DNA of 64,000 bases, from assembly GCF_010470665.1 (NCBI RefSeq), contig NZ_VOPZ01000005.1, forward strand, positions 1-64,000, read 5' to 3'. Position numbers and translations under genes: made by a program. The stretch comes from Desulfovibrio sp. JC022. Its GTDB lineage: Bacteria; Desulfobacterota; Desulfovibrionia; Desulfovibrionales; Desulfovibrionaceae. Under the pieces are notes generated by a model, which saw only the letters and a program-made list of their open reading frames with translations, was not told where the DNA came from and searched no databases. Shown here one piece after another: positions 44,864-53,715 of the stretch (the stretch's first letter is position 1; every line of letters begins with the position of its first letter).

Positions 44864-44904
44864 AAAAAAGCGGGGGATGATCTGAGATCATCCCCCGCTT
44901 TTTT
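44864..44904. terminator. Bidirectional terminator
   Basis: Perfect arms of 19 bases, AAAAAAGCGGGGGATGATC with its reverse complement, around TGA. It sits between the convergent permease and beta-lactamase genes. Confidence 0.95.
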
Positions 44905-45712
44905 AACTTATAATCCCGGACAGTTTCAAACACTTCTTGGTAATCTCAAACCGCGATTTGGAAAACGAAGCTCCCGGCTCAGAAGACTCAATATAGGTGG
45001 CATAGTAAAACATTCTGCCATCCTTTACTTTCACTGCCCCCACTAGCCAGCCGATCTGTGGGCTAACCCTCTGAGCCCATCCGGTCTTACCCCAAAAGGT
45101 GTAATCGTCATTTTTTTCCAAGAGCAAAAGATCTCTGACTGCCTTCTGGTTTTCCTGAGCAAAAGTGAGCCCTCCGGTATACAGCTTCTCTAAAAACTCA
45201 ACCTGCTCCAAAGGAGTAACTCTTAAATTGCCATCAAGCCAGAAAGCGATTGTAGAACCTTTTGTGTCAGCATTTGTATAGCCCAGTGCCAACAACTCTT
45301 CATGTATACGCTCGCGGCCTATACGTCTGGCTGTCTCTTCAAAATACCAGATAGCTGAATACTTAACAGCCTGTTCAAGGTTCAAATCCTGATTCCAAGG
45401 TTTGTACCCGCGATTCTTACCATCCCACTTCAAAACTGAATCGACATTTTCATGCACCCCGCTCTTTAGGGCTATAAGACTATGAACGATTTTAAATGTC
45501 GATGCCGGCATCAATGGTTTATCTACCAGTTGCAAATCACTGGAAGTAATGACTTTACGTTCAGCATCAAGCAGAACAAAACAGCCCTTGTATCCACACT
45601 CTTCAAAAGGCTCGGCAAGTCGCTTATCAAGAACGACAGGACCGGCAAAAGCAATTGAGCAAAAGATGCATAAGCAAAATACAGTAACCCCAAACACCCT
45701 TAACAAAACCAT
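44903..45712 (-). CDS. Class D (OXA-type) beta-lactamase
   Basis: Periplasmic serine beta-lactamase of 269 aa with a signal peptide (1-23). Motifs: STFK (Ser71, Lys74), SAI (119-121) in place of the SxV box, YTN (145-147) in place of YGN, W159 of FWLDGNL, and KTG (209-211). Spacing is normal for class D. The SxV-to-SAI and YGN-to-YTN changes are divergent but keep the catalytic Ser and Lys. Chromosomal location with no mobile element nearby suggests an intrinsic gene. BlaR-type sensor domains share this fold, but the protein is full-length with a signal peptide and no membrane helix. Confidence 0.88.
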   Translation of the reverse strand: MVLLRVFGVTVFCLCIFCSIAFAGPVVLDKRLAEPFEECGYKGCFVLLDAERKVITSSDLQLVDKPLMPASTFKIVHSLIALKSGVHENVDSVLKWDGKNRGYKPWNQDLNLEQAVKYSAIWYFEETARRIGRERIHEELLALGYTNADTKGSTIAFWLDGNLRVTPLEQVEFLEKLYTGGLTFAQENQKAVRDLLLLEKNDDYTFWGKTGWAQRVSPQIGWLVGAVKVKDGRMFYYATYIESSEPGASFSKSRFEITKKCLKLSGIIS

Positions 45713-45748
45713 GGCAGTCTCTTGTAAAAATTACTTCAGCGAACAAAC

Positions 45749-46747
45749 TTAGAACTCAGTCTTATTCTTGACCTTCCATTCCCCATATTCTTTCTTCAAG
45801 TGAAACAGGGAATTTTCCGTTATCTGATGCGATTGCATGTCATAGATAACCGTATAATCACCTTTGACCCAAAGTTCCACTTGCGTAGGGGTCAGGGTGC
45901 GGATGCTGAAACGCAAACCCGATGTCGAAACTATCGCTTGCTGATATTTATCAAGAACCTTACGTTTTTGCAGCATGGCCCGGAAATTCTCAAAAGTGGA
46001 ACTTTCGAGCAGGAACTGATCCTGCGTAAACATACGCGGGTACTCTTCATTGATGGTCACAAAATTTGTGTAGAACTTGTCAAAAAAGACCTTCATTTCA
46101 TCAAGCACAGCCTGCCTCTTCTCAAGATCGCTCATCTTTTCGTAAAGAACTTTTTTTTCCTCCACGCTCATCTTGCGTGGCTTGACTATCACGGCTTCAC
46201 CAATTGCGGAAGTATCAAGCTTTCCTTTTTCGGGAGCTGAGGCAGCTGCAATCTCATCCGGGGTAATACGGTGATACTTGATAAGCACCTCGGAAACCCC
46301 GGCCTGTTCAACGCTGTTATGCTTATACACAGAGCGGATGTTCAGACCAAGGCTGGTGGTGGGGAATTTACGGATTCTGGGATTCTGCTTTTTATCTGAA
46401 TCCATAAGGGTAAACTCCTGCCGCTGGCCCCCGGAAAACGAAATAGCAACATCCTTAACCCGATTAACCTTACCCTGATTCGGCCCGGCATCAACCCCGT
46501 TCACAATGTAAACGGAATCAACAATAACCTGCGCCGGGAAAAAGAACTGAACCCACTCCCCGGCCCCGCTGCCCTCACTGTTCTCAATCCATCCGGTAGT
46601 ACTGTTTCCGTCAGTAAGATACTTGCCGTTGAATACTGTTTCACCCTCTACGGGCACAAAAGATGACGTGCGCACATGAAATGGCTGAGCAAAAGCCATA
46701 GATGGAAGGCACAAAAGACAAACAAGAAAGATGAGCTTGCGCAACAT
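45749..46747 (-). CDS. Exported protein with discoidin-like (NADase-type glycan-binding) domain
   Basis: The 332-aa protein has a signal peptide (1-20, ending AFAQ). Residues 22-150 look like a discoidin/galactose-binding jelly roll (FNGKYLTDGNSTTGWIENSEGSGAGEW, with VDSVYIVNG), as in NADase-type glycan-binding domains. A helical linker (about 185-215) leads to a C-terminal alpha-beta domain of unknown function. The start follows GGAG. Possibly co-transcribed with the beta-lactamase (36-base gap); a cell-surface or peptidoglycan role is only a guess. Confidence 0.75.
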   Translation of the reverse strand: MLRKLIFLVCLLCLPSMAFAQPFHVRTSSFVPVEGETVFNGKYLTDGNSTTGWIENSEGSGAGEWVQFFFPAQVIVDSVYIVNGVDAGPNQGKVNRVKDVAISFSGGQRQEFTLMDSDKKQNPRIRKFPTTSLGLNIRSVYKHNSVEQAGVSEVLIKYHRITPDEIAAASAPEKGKLDTSAIGEAVIVKPRKMSVEEKKVLYEKMSDLEKRQAVLDEMKVFFDKFYTNFVTINEEYPRMFTQDQFLLESSTFENFRAMLQKRKVLDKYQQAIVSTSGLRFSIRTLTPTQVELWVKGDYTVIYDMQSHQITENSLFHLKKEYGEWKVKNKTEF

Positions 46748-46836
46748 GTAAAAATCTCCGGGAATGATAGTCTGATGAGAATTTATTTTGCAGGATCGGT
46801 GATGTTTATAACGGAATGAAGATCGGCTGAAAATAC

Positions 46837-46869
46837 AAAAAGCCCGCCTTTCAACTGAAAAACGGGCTT
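46837..46869 (-). terminator. Terminator of the RRM protein gene
   Basis: AAGCCCG / CGGGCTT arms; TTTTTGTATTTT follows on the minus strand. Confidence 0.8.
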
Positions 46870-46915
46870 AGGAGCAATCGCTTGCTCAGAAAAAGACAGT
46901 CAAACTATATATTGA

Positions 46916-47179
46916 CTACCAGCGGGGGCGCGGTGCGCGGGGCTTCGCTTCGTTAACCTTGAGGTTACGACCGCCGAAGTCTTTACCATCCAGATTGTCG
47001 ATAGCTTCCATTGCGCCAGCGTCTTCCATTTCAACAAAACCGAAGCCACGGGGACGACCGGTTTCTCTGTCTTCGATGAGTTTAACAGATACAACTTCAC
47101 CGAAAGCTTCGAAAGCAGCGCGGACTTCGTCTTCAGTTGCAGACCAGGGCAGGTTACCGACATAGATGTTCTTGGACAT
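46916..47179 (-). CDS. RRM-type RNA-binding protein
   Basis: Small RNA chaperone of 87 aa made of a single RRM. RNP2 is NIYVGNLPW (4-12) and RNP1 is RGFGFVEM (44-51). The tail is short and basic (KPRAPRPRW). Such glycine-poor RRM proteins in bacteria are often cold-induced. The start at 47179 follows AGGAG; the upstream in-frame extension is leader sequence. Directly downstream of rhlE with a hairpin between. Confidence 0.93.
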   Translation of the reverse strand: MSKNIYVGNLPWSATEDEVRAAFEAFGEVVSVKLIEDRETGRPRGFGFVEMEDAGAMEAIDNLDGKDFGGRNLKVNEAKPRAPRPRW

Positions 47180-47232
47180 TAAAAATTCTCCTAAAAAAAT
47201 GTAAAAAACTTTCACGCAGGTGCGTCAGGTAC

Positions 47233-47272
47233 AAAAAAAGGACAGCGAACAAGATGCGCACGCTGCTCCTTG
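47233..47272 (-). terminator. Hairpin with T tract between rhlE and the RRM gene
   Basis: On the minus strand AAGGA-G-CAGCG pairs with CGCTG-TCCTT and seven T's follow. It ends rhlE transcription or acts as a leader attenuator for the RRM gene 54 bases downstream. Confidence 0.65.
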
Positions 47273-47427
47273 ATATACCTGTTTAAACTAAAAACAACTT
47301 CCTTCAAAGAGGCCGTTGTCAACTAAAGACACAGTTTTACTACTTCCCTATAAAAGTCAAGCAAAATATTTCAAAAATAAAATGTTTTTTTTGAAAATAT
47401 ATTCGGCTTCGATAGTAAAACCCCAAA

Positions 47428-48840
47428 TTATACTTTAGAACTCCGCACGTTACGGCGTCTTCTCCTTGGAGGACGACCCGGCTTGCGCTGTCCGCTATCT
47501 TCACTGTTTGTTGAAGATTTTCCATACTTGCGTTTTTGCGAACTGCGAGAGCTGCGACCACCTTCACCAGCACCGGATCCTTTCTCAGAATTTCTTTCCG
47601 AACTTCTTTCCGAACGTCTTCCAGCTCCCCTTTCGGACCGTTTAGCTCCCCCTCTACCGGTATTTCCGCCGGATCTGCGGGGGTTACTCTTTTGGTCCGC
47701 GTGAGCATTAGGCTTATCGTAATCAAAATCTTCCAGCGTGCGATGCTCAATGGAGTACCCCACAGCCTTTTCAATTTCACGCATGAGCCGCAGGTCATCA
47801 CGGGTAACAAATGAAAATGCGCTGCCGCTACGCCCTGCGCGCCCGGTCCTGCCGATGCGGTGGGTGTAGGTTTCTGCGGTATCGGGCACATCAAGGTTGA
47901 TAACGTGGGTGATGCGGTCGCAATCAATTCCGCGCGCTGCAATATCTGTTGCAACCATAACTTTGAAGGTGCCGTCCCGGAATCCGTCCAGAGAACGCTG
48001 ACGCTGATTCTGGCTCATATTACCCTGCAAAAAAGTGGCCTTATGACCACGAGCCGCAAGCCTGCGGGCCAAATTCTTAGCCTTGTGCTTGGTGCGGGTA
48101 AAAACCAGCATGCTATCGTATTTAGTCTGTTCAAGAACTCTGAACAACAGGTTGTTTTTCAAGTGCTGGCTGACCGGATAAAAAATATGTTCCACGGTCT
48201 TGGCCGGGGCGGTATTCGCCACCTGCACAGTCGCCGGATTATAAAGGATTTTATCCGCCAGTTCACGGATATCGTGAGGCATGGTTGCGGAAAAAAGAAG
48301 GTTCTGACGACGCTTGGGAAGACGGGCCATGATCTTGCGGATATCCGGCAGAAAGCCCATATCCAGCATGCGGTCGGCCTCATCCAGTACAAGGGTGTCC
48401 AGCTTGTCCAGCTTGATCACGCCCTGATTAAGCAGGTCCAGCAGTCTGCCGGGACAGGCGACTACAACGGATGAACGGCGGGCAGCCTGAATCTGGGGCA
48501 TGGCTCCCACTCCGCCGAAAACAGCGGCACTGCGGATTCCGGCCTCAACGCCCAGCTCCATAAAATTTTCATGAATCTGCAAAGCAAGTTCACGGGTCGG
48601 CGCAAGTACCAGCACACGCACAGGTCCCTGACCGGAGAAATTATTCTCCAGCAGACGCTGCATGATAGGCAGGGCAAAAGCGGCGGTTTTACCGGTTCCG
48701 GTCTGGGCAAGGCCCATTACATCGCGCCCTTTGAGGACTTCGGGAATGGCTTTTTCCTGAATTGGGGTCGGCGTTTCATAGCCGCAAGCATTGATTCCGG
48801 CCATGATGCGCCGGTCAAAAGAAAATTGTTTGAAACTCAC
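47428..48840 (-). CDS. rhlE: DEAD-box RNA helicase, RhlE type
   Basis: ATP-dependent RNA helicase of about 470 aa. Motifs in order: Q motif (GYETPTPIQEKAIP), AQTGTGKT (I), PTRELALQ (Ia), DEADRM (II), SATMP (III), ATDIAARGID (V) and HRIGRTGR (VI). The 95-residue tail (about 375-470) is low-complexity, rich in Arg, Ser and Gly, typical for RNA binding. A GTG start at 48840 gives the usual family N-terminus (V/M)SFKQFSF; the 17 residues before it in the open frame are unlikely. The gene pairs with an RRM protein downstream. Confidence 0.93.
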   Translation of the reverse strand: MSFKQFSFDRRIMAGINACGYETPTPIQEKAIPEVLKGRDVMGLAQTGTGKTAAFALPIMQRLLENNFSGQGPVRVLVLAPTRELALQIHENFMELGVEAGIRSAAVFGGVGAMPQIQAARRSSVVVACPGRLLDLLNQGVIKLDKLDTLVLDEADRMLDMGFLPDIRKIMARLPKRRQNLLFSATMPHDIRELADKILYNPATVQVANTAPAKTVEHIFYPVSQHLKNNLLFRVLEQTKYDSMLVFTRTKHKAKNLARRLAARGHKATFLQGNMSQNQRQRSLDGFRDGTFKVMVATDIAARGIDCDRITHVINLDVPDTAETYTHRIGRTGRAGRSGSAFSFVTRDDLRLMREIEKAVGYSIEHRTLEDFDYDKPNAHADQKSNPRRSGGNTGRGGAKRSERGAGRRSERSSERNSEKGSGAGEGGRSSRSSQKRKYGKSSTNSEDSGQRKPGRPPRRRRRNVRSSKV

Positions 48841-49400
48841 AAATATATCCGTGGTGATAGGACTGTATCTGACGGCTGCGCGTGACGGCAACCGTGCTGC
48901 GGAAATTATTCCGAATACTTAATAATCTCTGGAACGTAGAGGATAAGGGCTCCGAAAAATGGAGCGAAAATTCCGATTTAAGGAATGCGATCTTTATATG
49001 CGTCCAGTCACGCCGAGGTGGGAGTTAGTGACTTATTATGGGGTAAATGTAAAGGGGAAATGTGGTGATGGTTGAAAGCAGATTGGAACACAATTCAAAA
49101 CATAAACAAGATTATGTTTAATAAATAATTTACTTTATAACCACATAACTAGCTATATAAAACGATATTGCGAAAAATCAACATTTAAAAGACTATACCA
49201 TTACAATCACACACAAAATGCACTCACAGAGCCTCCCGCTGCAATTCACAAGAAAAAAACACAAAAACATTCATATCTCAGTATGTTATGCTCACTTTTT
49301 ATTCTCAACCATTATCACCTTCTTTCTATCATATTTATATGCTCGTACGTGCTTATTTTCATTTTTAGAGTGGACTTTAGATTTAAAGTTTGGTTAACGT
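48841..49400. other. AT-rich gap upstream of rhlE
   Basis: About 560 bases with no supported gene. A plus-strand open frame of 62 codons near 49283 is hydrophobic, AT-driven and lacks a ribosome binding site. The rhlE promoter should lie at its left end. Confidence 0.5.
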
Positions 49401-49436
49401 ACAAAAAGAAAAGGGAGACGTTGGCAGACGTCTCCC
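49401..49436 (-). terminator. Terminator following the small hypothetical gene
   Basis: Perfect arms GGGAGACGT / ACGTCTCCC with a six-base loop; TTTTCTTTTTG follows on the minus strand. Confidence 0.8.
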
Positions 49437-49475
49437 TAATTCAGCCGGTTCACGATTTTTTTATAGGTTAAAAGC

Positions 49476-49715
49476 CTACGCTAAGAACTTGGCACAATAA
49501 ACAACCACAGTCTGTACAGAAGGCTGTGGTTGTTGCTTTTCAAAATCCAATACAAAGCGAAAAATCGCCTCACAGAACTCGAAAAAACCATCGCCGTATT
49601 TGTTCAAAATCCAGAGACAAAATAAATCCAGCAATCGTAATGGAATTTCAGATCGCGGCTTAGGATTTCTAGGACTGTTGACCGAGGCCTTTGGCCCCGA
49701 ATAAAGACTATCCAT
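49476..49715 (-). CDS. Small hypothetical protein
   Basis: Not recognised. A 79-aa open frame starting MDSLYSGPKASVN after GTGAGG, with a central aromatic-rich segment LLDLFCLWILNKYGDGFFEF (about 29-48). A strong same-strand terminator 40 bases downstream supports a real transcript. Against it, the end of the frame overlaps a perfect 11-base inverted repeat (49500-49534), which may be an RNA structure instead. It could be a coding gene, a small RNA locus or both. Confidence 0.35.
   Translation of the reverse strand: MDSLYSGPKASVNSPRNPKPRSEIPLRLLDLFCLWILNKYGDGFFEFCEAIFRFVLDFEKQQPQPSVQTVVVYCAKFLA
49500..49534. repeat. Perfect inverted repeat
   Basis: AACAACCACAG / CTGTGGTTGTT with a 13-base loop, followed on the plus strand by GCTTTT. 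It overlaps the 3' end of the small hypothetical frame. Confidence 0.6.
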
Positions 49716-50038
49716 ATTTGCCTCACTTACGCGAACCAAGCTACCAACTCAAACTTTACTAAACTTTATCTGGAAACTTCCCAAAATATATGTTGTAATT
49801 TAAAGTTTGTCGTTGCTTTAGAAAGTATAGTAACAGACTCAAAAATTCGGTCAAGACTCTCTAGACTTTTTCTACTACTAATCGGCGATAACCCTTGGGA
49901 GAGTAAGGAAAAGTCGTGTGGAACACGACTTTTCCACAGTTGTTCATCGCTTGTGCAATACCGCTTAAGACACTGAAAAACTGGACTATTCACACTACAA
50001 TCTTTGTCTTTTTTTTACGTACTTCAAGGATAGCCAAA
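49716..50038. other. AT-rich gap between the small gene and ahcY
   Basis: No supported gene. It holds the perfect hairpin at 49907-49935. The open frames here are short and biased by AT content. Confidence 0.5.
49907..49935. repeat. Perfect 13-base hairpin without T tract
   Basis: GGAAAAGTCGTGT / ACACGACTTTTCC around GGA. No T run follows on either strand, so it is not a simple terminator. It may be part of a structured RNA or a protein binding site. Confidence 0.6.
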
Positions 50039-50074
50039 CAAAAAAAATTCCGCAGCACCAAAGCACTGCGGAAT
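50039..50074 (-). terminator. Terminator of ahcY
   Basis: ATTCCGCAG / CTGCGGAAT arms; eight T's follow on the minus strand. Confidence 0.85.
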
Positions 50075-50113
50075 CTTATATTCAAATCAACATCCCCTAA
50101 GGGACATTAAATC

Positions 50114-51532
50114 TTAGTAGCGGTAGTGATCAGGCTTGTAAGGACCTTCAACATCAACGTTGATGTAACCGGCCTGTTCTTCGGTCAGAACTTCAAGCTC
50201 AACACCGAGACGCTCGAGGTGAAGTCTTGCAACTTCTTCATCAAGCTTCTTGGAGAGAATCATTACTTTGGGTTCGTACTCGTTTTTAGCGAGGTCGATC
50301 TGTGCAAGGGCCTGGTTGGTGAAGCTGTTGGACATTACAAAACTGGGGTGTCCGGTAGCACAACCGAGGTTTACGAGGCGGCCTTCAGCGAGAACGATTA
50401 CGGACTTGCCGGATTCCATAACCCATTTATCAACCTGAGGCTTGATTTCGATCTTCTTGGCAGTCTTGCTGTCTTCAAGGTAGCCCATTTCGATTTCGTT
50501 ATCAAAGTGACCGATGTTGCAGATAATTGCTTCATCTTTCATTTTGGAAATGTGCTCGCCGGTTACAACGTGGTAGTTACCGGTGCAGGTAACGAAAACA
50601 TCACCGCGCTCAACAGCTTTAGCCATGGGGCATACTTCGAAGCCTTCCATTGCTGCCTGAAGCGCGCAGATGGGGTCAACTTCAGTAACCAGAACACGGG
50701 CACCAAAACCGCGCATGGACTGGGCACACCCCTTACCAACATCACCGTAACCGACAACAACAACGACTTTACCGGCGATCATTACGTCGGTAGCGCGTTT
50801 GATGCCGTCAGCGAGGGACTCGCGGCAACCGTAGAGGTTGTCGAACTTGGACTTGGTAACGGAATCGTTAACGTTGATTGCGGGGAAGAGCAGCTCGCCT
50901 GCTTCCTGCATCTGGTAGAGGCGATGTACGCCGGTGGTGGTTTCTTCGGAAACACCGCGAACCTGCTTAGCAATAGCAGTCCACTTACCGGGATTCTCTG
51001 CAACGGAAAGTTTGAGACGATCCAGAACGCACTGGAATTCCTTGTTGTCGGTCTTCTCATCAAGGATGGAAGCATCAGCTTCTGCTTTCACACCGTGGTG
51101 AATAAGCAGAGTAGCGTCGCCGCCGTCATCAACGATGAGATCGGGACCGGAACCGTCAGGCCATGTGAGAGCCTGCTCGGTGCACCACCAGTATTCTTCG
51201 AGGGTTTCACCCTTCCATGCGAATACCTTAGCAGTACCGTTGGCTGCGATAGCTGCGGCAGCGTGGTCCTGAGTGGAAAAAATGTTGCAGGATGCCCAGC
51301 GGATATCAGCACCGAGAGCATAAAGAGTCTCGATAAGCATTGCAGTCTGGATGGTCATATGCAGGGAGCCCATGACTTTAAGACCTTTGAGGGGCTTTTC
51401 TTTACCGTACTTCTCACGGATAGACATGAGACCGGGCATTTCACGTTCGGAAAGCTGCATTTCTTTATTACCCCAGTCAGCAAGGGAAATGTCAGCAACT
51501 TTGTAATCAAGCTTTGAATCTACTTTAAGCAT
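50114..51532 (-). CDS. ahcY: S-adenosylhomocysteine hydrolase
   Basis: NAD-dependent hydrolysis of S-adenosylhomocysteine to adenosine and homocysteine, relieving inhibition of methyltransferases. The 472-aa protein has [29 protein letters not shown] (catalytic Lys/Asp), [14 protein letters not shown] (NAD site, near 260) and the C-terminal KPDHYRY. The start at 51532 ([10 protein letters not shown]) follows GGAGG with a five-base spacer; four upstream residues in the frame are excluded. It lies 19 bases after the SahR-like regulator. A 463-codon open frame on the opposite strand is only a shadow. Confidence 0.97.
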   Translation of the reverse strand: MLKVDSKLDYKVADISLADWGNKEMQLSEREMPGLMSIREKYGKEKPLKGLKVMGSLHMTIQTAMLIETLYALGADIRWASCNIFSTQDHAAAAIAANGTAKVFAWKGETLEEYWWCTEQALTWPDGSGPDLIVDDGGDATLLIHHGVKAEADASILDEKTDNKEFQCVLDRLKLSVAENPGKWTAIAKQVRGVSEETTTGVHRLYQMQEAGELLFPAINVNDSVTKSKFDNLYGCRESLADGIKRATDVMIAGKVVVVVGYGDVGKGCAQSMRGFGARVLVTEVDPICALQAAMEGFEVCPMAKAVERGDVFVTCTGNYHVVTGEHISKMKDEAIICNIGHFDNEIEMGYLEDSKTAKKIEIKPQVDKWVMESGKSVIVLAEGRLVNLGCATGHPSFVMSNSFTNQALAQIDLAKNEYEPKVMILSKKLDEEVARLHLERLGVELEVLTEEQAGYINVDVEGPYKPDHYRY

Positions 51533-51551
51533 TGTATCCTCCAAAATTTAA

Positions 51552-52463
51552 CTATTTTTTCTCTGATATATAAACAAGGACGGTCAGTCCTTCATTTACG
51601 GGAAAACGACGAACACTAACGGACTCAAGACCTGCATCTTTCACCCAGCAGCCAAGTTCGTCTTCTGTAAAACCGAGCCTGCGGTCACCGAATTCACTGC
51701 GCATGCGCTCATTTGAATGGGACAGGAAATCAGCAATGACCAGCTTGCCGCCGCTGGAAAGGGTCCGCGCAGCTTCGGCAACAGCCTTGTCCGGACGCGG
51801 CAGATGATGCAGGACCATGGAAATAAAAGTCAGGTCCGCCTCCCAGTCACGCAGGGGCAAATGGGTAAGCTCGCCGATACGCAGGCTCACGTCTGGATGA
51901 TTACCCAGACGTTTTTCCGCCAGTTCCAGCATCTTGGGGGAGCTGTCCACCCCGATAACTGTATCGCACTTGGCAAGCAGACTTTCCAGCAAAGACCCGT
52001 TACCGCAACCGAGGTCAACTCCCACAGAACAACGATCCACCAAGTCCAGCAGTTCGCTGTCAATATTGAATTCGCCGAACACATCGCGCTGTAAACGCTC
52101 CCAATCCTCGGCAATTTCATCAAAAAATTTACGGGTTTCCAAATTGCGTTCGGCCAGCACCTTGGCTACCCGGTGACGATCTTCTTCCACTTCCGGTTCA
52201 TTTTCAATGAGCCAGCTGATGGATTCCGCAAAACGATTTCCGCTGCCGGAACGAGCCAGACGGTAGAAATTCCAGAGCCCTTCCCTTCTGGACTCCAGAA
52301 GGCCGTTCTCATGCATGATTTTCAAATGGCGCGAAACACGGGGCTGAGACATTCCCAGCACCTGCACAACCTCACCAACATTGAGTTCATTGTCCCGAAG
52401 CATGGCCAGCAGTCTGATCCTGATCTCATCGGACAAAGCCTTGCTGAATTTCAAAATTTCCAT
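51552..52463 (-). CDS. sahR: ArsR-type regulator fused to a methyltransferase-like domain (SahR-like)
   Basis: The 303-aa protein joins an ArsR winged helix (1-85; MSQPRVSRHLKIMHENGLL is the recognition region) to a Rossmann methyltransferase-like domain (about 135-300) with GVDLGCGNGSLLE as the SAM-binding loop and FISMVLHHLPRPD downstream. Position directly upstream of ahcY in one operon matches SahR, the S-adenosylhomocysteine-responsive repressor described in Desulfovibrio. The methyltransferase-like domain is the likely SAH sensor; catalysis is not shown. Start at 52463 chosen for GGGG at proper spacing and the ArsR N-terminus. The arsenite-sensing Cys motif is absent. Confidence 0.8.
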   Translation of the reverse strand: MEILKFSKALSDEIRIRLLAMLRDNELNVGEVVQVLGMSQPRVSRHLKIMHENGLLESRREGLWNFYRLARSGSGNRFAESISWLIENEPEVEEDRHRVAKVLAERNLETRKFFDEIAEDWERLQRDVFGEFNIDSELLDLVDRCSVGVDLGCGNGSLLESLLAKCDTVIGVDSSPKMLELAEKRLGNHPDVSLRIGELTHLPLRDWEADLTFISMVLHHLPRPDKAVAEAARTLSSGGKLVIADFLSHSNERMRSEFGDRRLGFTEDELGCWVKDAGLESVSVRRFPVNEGLTVLVYISEKK

Positions 52464-52645
52464 CAAATACCCCATCGGCAAAACATAACGACATCTTTAT
52501 ATAACAAAATCTCAATTTGCACTACCCGCAGTATCAGAAAGCGTCAAGCACTAAAATAATATGGTCGCGCAAAACATTTTGCCAAGTTGAAATTTAATGT
52601 ATAAAGAAACTTCATCAAGAGAACTTTACGGATATATCATATAAT

Positions 52646-53149
52646 ATGGCAGCAAAGAAAAAATATAACGGCCCCCGCAAGCGGGTATTCCACCCCAGGC
52701 AACGCCAGACAAGACATTTAGGCGAGGCTATGGGGGACTATGTCTCGAATCTGGATGGGAAATACAAGCTCATGATTCCAAGACTTTGGAAGGCATGGCC
52801 TGAGTTGATGGGCGAGCTTGCCGAATTCGCCAAACCGCTGGGTCACCGCAAGCGCACATTGATCCTCGCTTCCGACGATTCCGTGGCCGCGCAGGAGCTT
52901 TCATATTTCGCCCCGGAGATCCTTGAAAGAATAAATTCATTTTTTGGTGAAGAAGTCTTTGACAAGGTGCTATTTGAACTGCTAAACGGCAGGGTTCCAT
53001 TGGACGGGTACGAATTGAAACGTGCTGAGTTCAAGGACGCCAAGATCAAAAAACCCGGCAAAATAGGCGGGTTGAAAGACAAATTTGATCCAGAATCGGC
53101 GGTCGGAAGATGTTATCTAAGATACGTCCGCCTTTTTGAAAAATCATAA
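52646..53149 (+). CDS. DUF721/DciA-like protein
   Basis: A 167-aa basic protein. The N-terminal 25 residues are Lys/Arg-rich (KKKYNGPRKRVFHPRQ); residues 45-125 form the DUF721 domain (WPELMGELAEFAKPLGHRKR, QELSYFAPEILERINSFFG). DUF721 proteins include DciA, the helicase loader or operator that replaces DnaC in many bacteria, so a replication role is possible. The order of domains fits; function is inferred. No SD is obvious. Confidence 0.8.
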   Translation: MAAKKKYNGPRKRVFHPRQRQTRHLGEAMGDYVSNLDGKYKLMIPRLWKAWPELMGELAEFAKPLGHRKRTLILASDDSVAAQELSYFAPEILERINSFFGEEVFDKVLFELLNGRVPLDGYELKRAEFKDAKIKKPGKIGGLKDKFDPESAVGRCYLRYVRLFEKS

Positions 53150-53186
53150 TATTTCAGGGCACAAAGCCCACCTTAAGGAGGATAAC

Positions 53187-53534
53187 ATGAGTGAAGAAAC
53201 ACCCACCCTCGAGAGTCTTGAACTGAAAAAGCCCCTCGACAAAATGACCACTAAGGACCTGCGTCAGCTCTGCATCGACAAAATGCCCCTGATCGCTGGT
53301 GCTTCCGGTATGGACAAAGAGACCATCATCTCCAATATCAAGGAATACCTTGGAATTGAAGACGAAGAAGGCGCAGTCTCTCCTTACAAAGATCAGATCA
53401 TCTCCATCAAAAGAAAGATGAGAGAAATGCGTATCGAGAAAAAAGCTGTTGATGGCCGCGAAAAACGCAGCCAGCTTCGTCGCAGAATCAACAGAATGAA
53501 AAAGCAGACTCGCGCGCTTGCTAGAGCTCTGTAA
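53187..53534 (+). CDS. Small charged protein with SAP/Rho-N-like segment
   Basis: The 115-aa protein starts after AAGGAGG with a six-base spacer. Residues 18-52 (MTTKDLRQLCIDKMPLIAG..., DKETIISNIKEYLGI) look like a SAP or Rho N-terminal helix-extended-loop-helix. The C-terminus is a long basic helix (KRKMREMRIEKKAVD, RRRINRMKKQTRALARAL), suggesting nucleic acid or ribosome binding. No function is recognised. A 17-residue upstream extension in the open frame overlaps the preceding gene and is excluded. Confidence 0.85.
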   Translation: MSEETPTLESLELKKPLDKMTTKDLRQLCIDKMPLIAGASGMDKETIISNIKEYLGIEDEEGAVSPYKDQIISIKRKMREMRIEKKAVDGREKRSQLRRRINRMKKQTRALARAL

Positions 53535-53541
53535 TAATTTT

Positions 53542-53572
53542 ATTTTCGAAATATGTTGAATATTTCGAAAAT
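53542..53572. terminator. Perfect AT-rich hairpin before the first tRNA operon
   Basis: ATTTTCGAAATAT / ATATTTCGAAAAT, 13-base arms and a five-base loop. It ends six bases before the tRNA promoter TTGACA. It could terminate the upstream gene or act as an operator. Confidence 0.45.
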
Positions 53573-53577
53573 AGTTG

Positions 53578-53606
53578 TTGACAGGAAGAGTCTTTCCAAA
53601 TAAACA
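53578..53606 (+). promoter_or_regulatory. Promoter of tRNA operon 1
   Basis: TTGACA, 17-base spacer, TAAACA; 13 bases between the -10 and the tRNA-Gln start. Confidence 0.7.
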
Positions 53607-53619
53607 CTCTTCTCGTTGC

Positions 53620-53694
53620 TGGGACATCGTTCAATCGGCAGGACGACGGGTTCTGGTTCCGTTAATCAAGGTTCGAGTCCTTGTGTCCCAGCCA
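53620..53694 (+). tRNA. tRNA-Gln (CTG), copy 1
   Basis: Acceptor arms TGGGACA / TGTCCCA, anticodon loop TTCTGGT with CTG, TTCGAGT T-loop, encoded CCA. First gene of tRNA operon 1. Confidence 0.95.
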
Positions 53695-53715
53695 ACAACA
53701 TATTTTTTGAGATGC

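Noticed and set aside
49283-49471. 62-codon hydrophobic plus-strand frame
   Set aside because: AT-driven Phe/Ile/Leu content, no ribosome binding site, and it runs through a terminator stem.
50126-51517. 463-codon open frame opposite ahcY
   Set aside because: Antisense shadow of a highly conserved enzyme; no recognisable motifs and no ribosome binding site.
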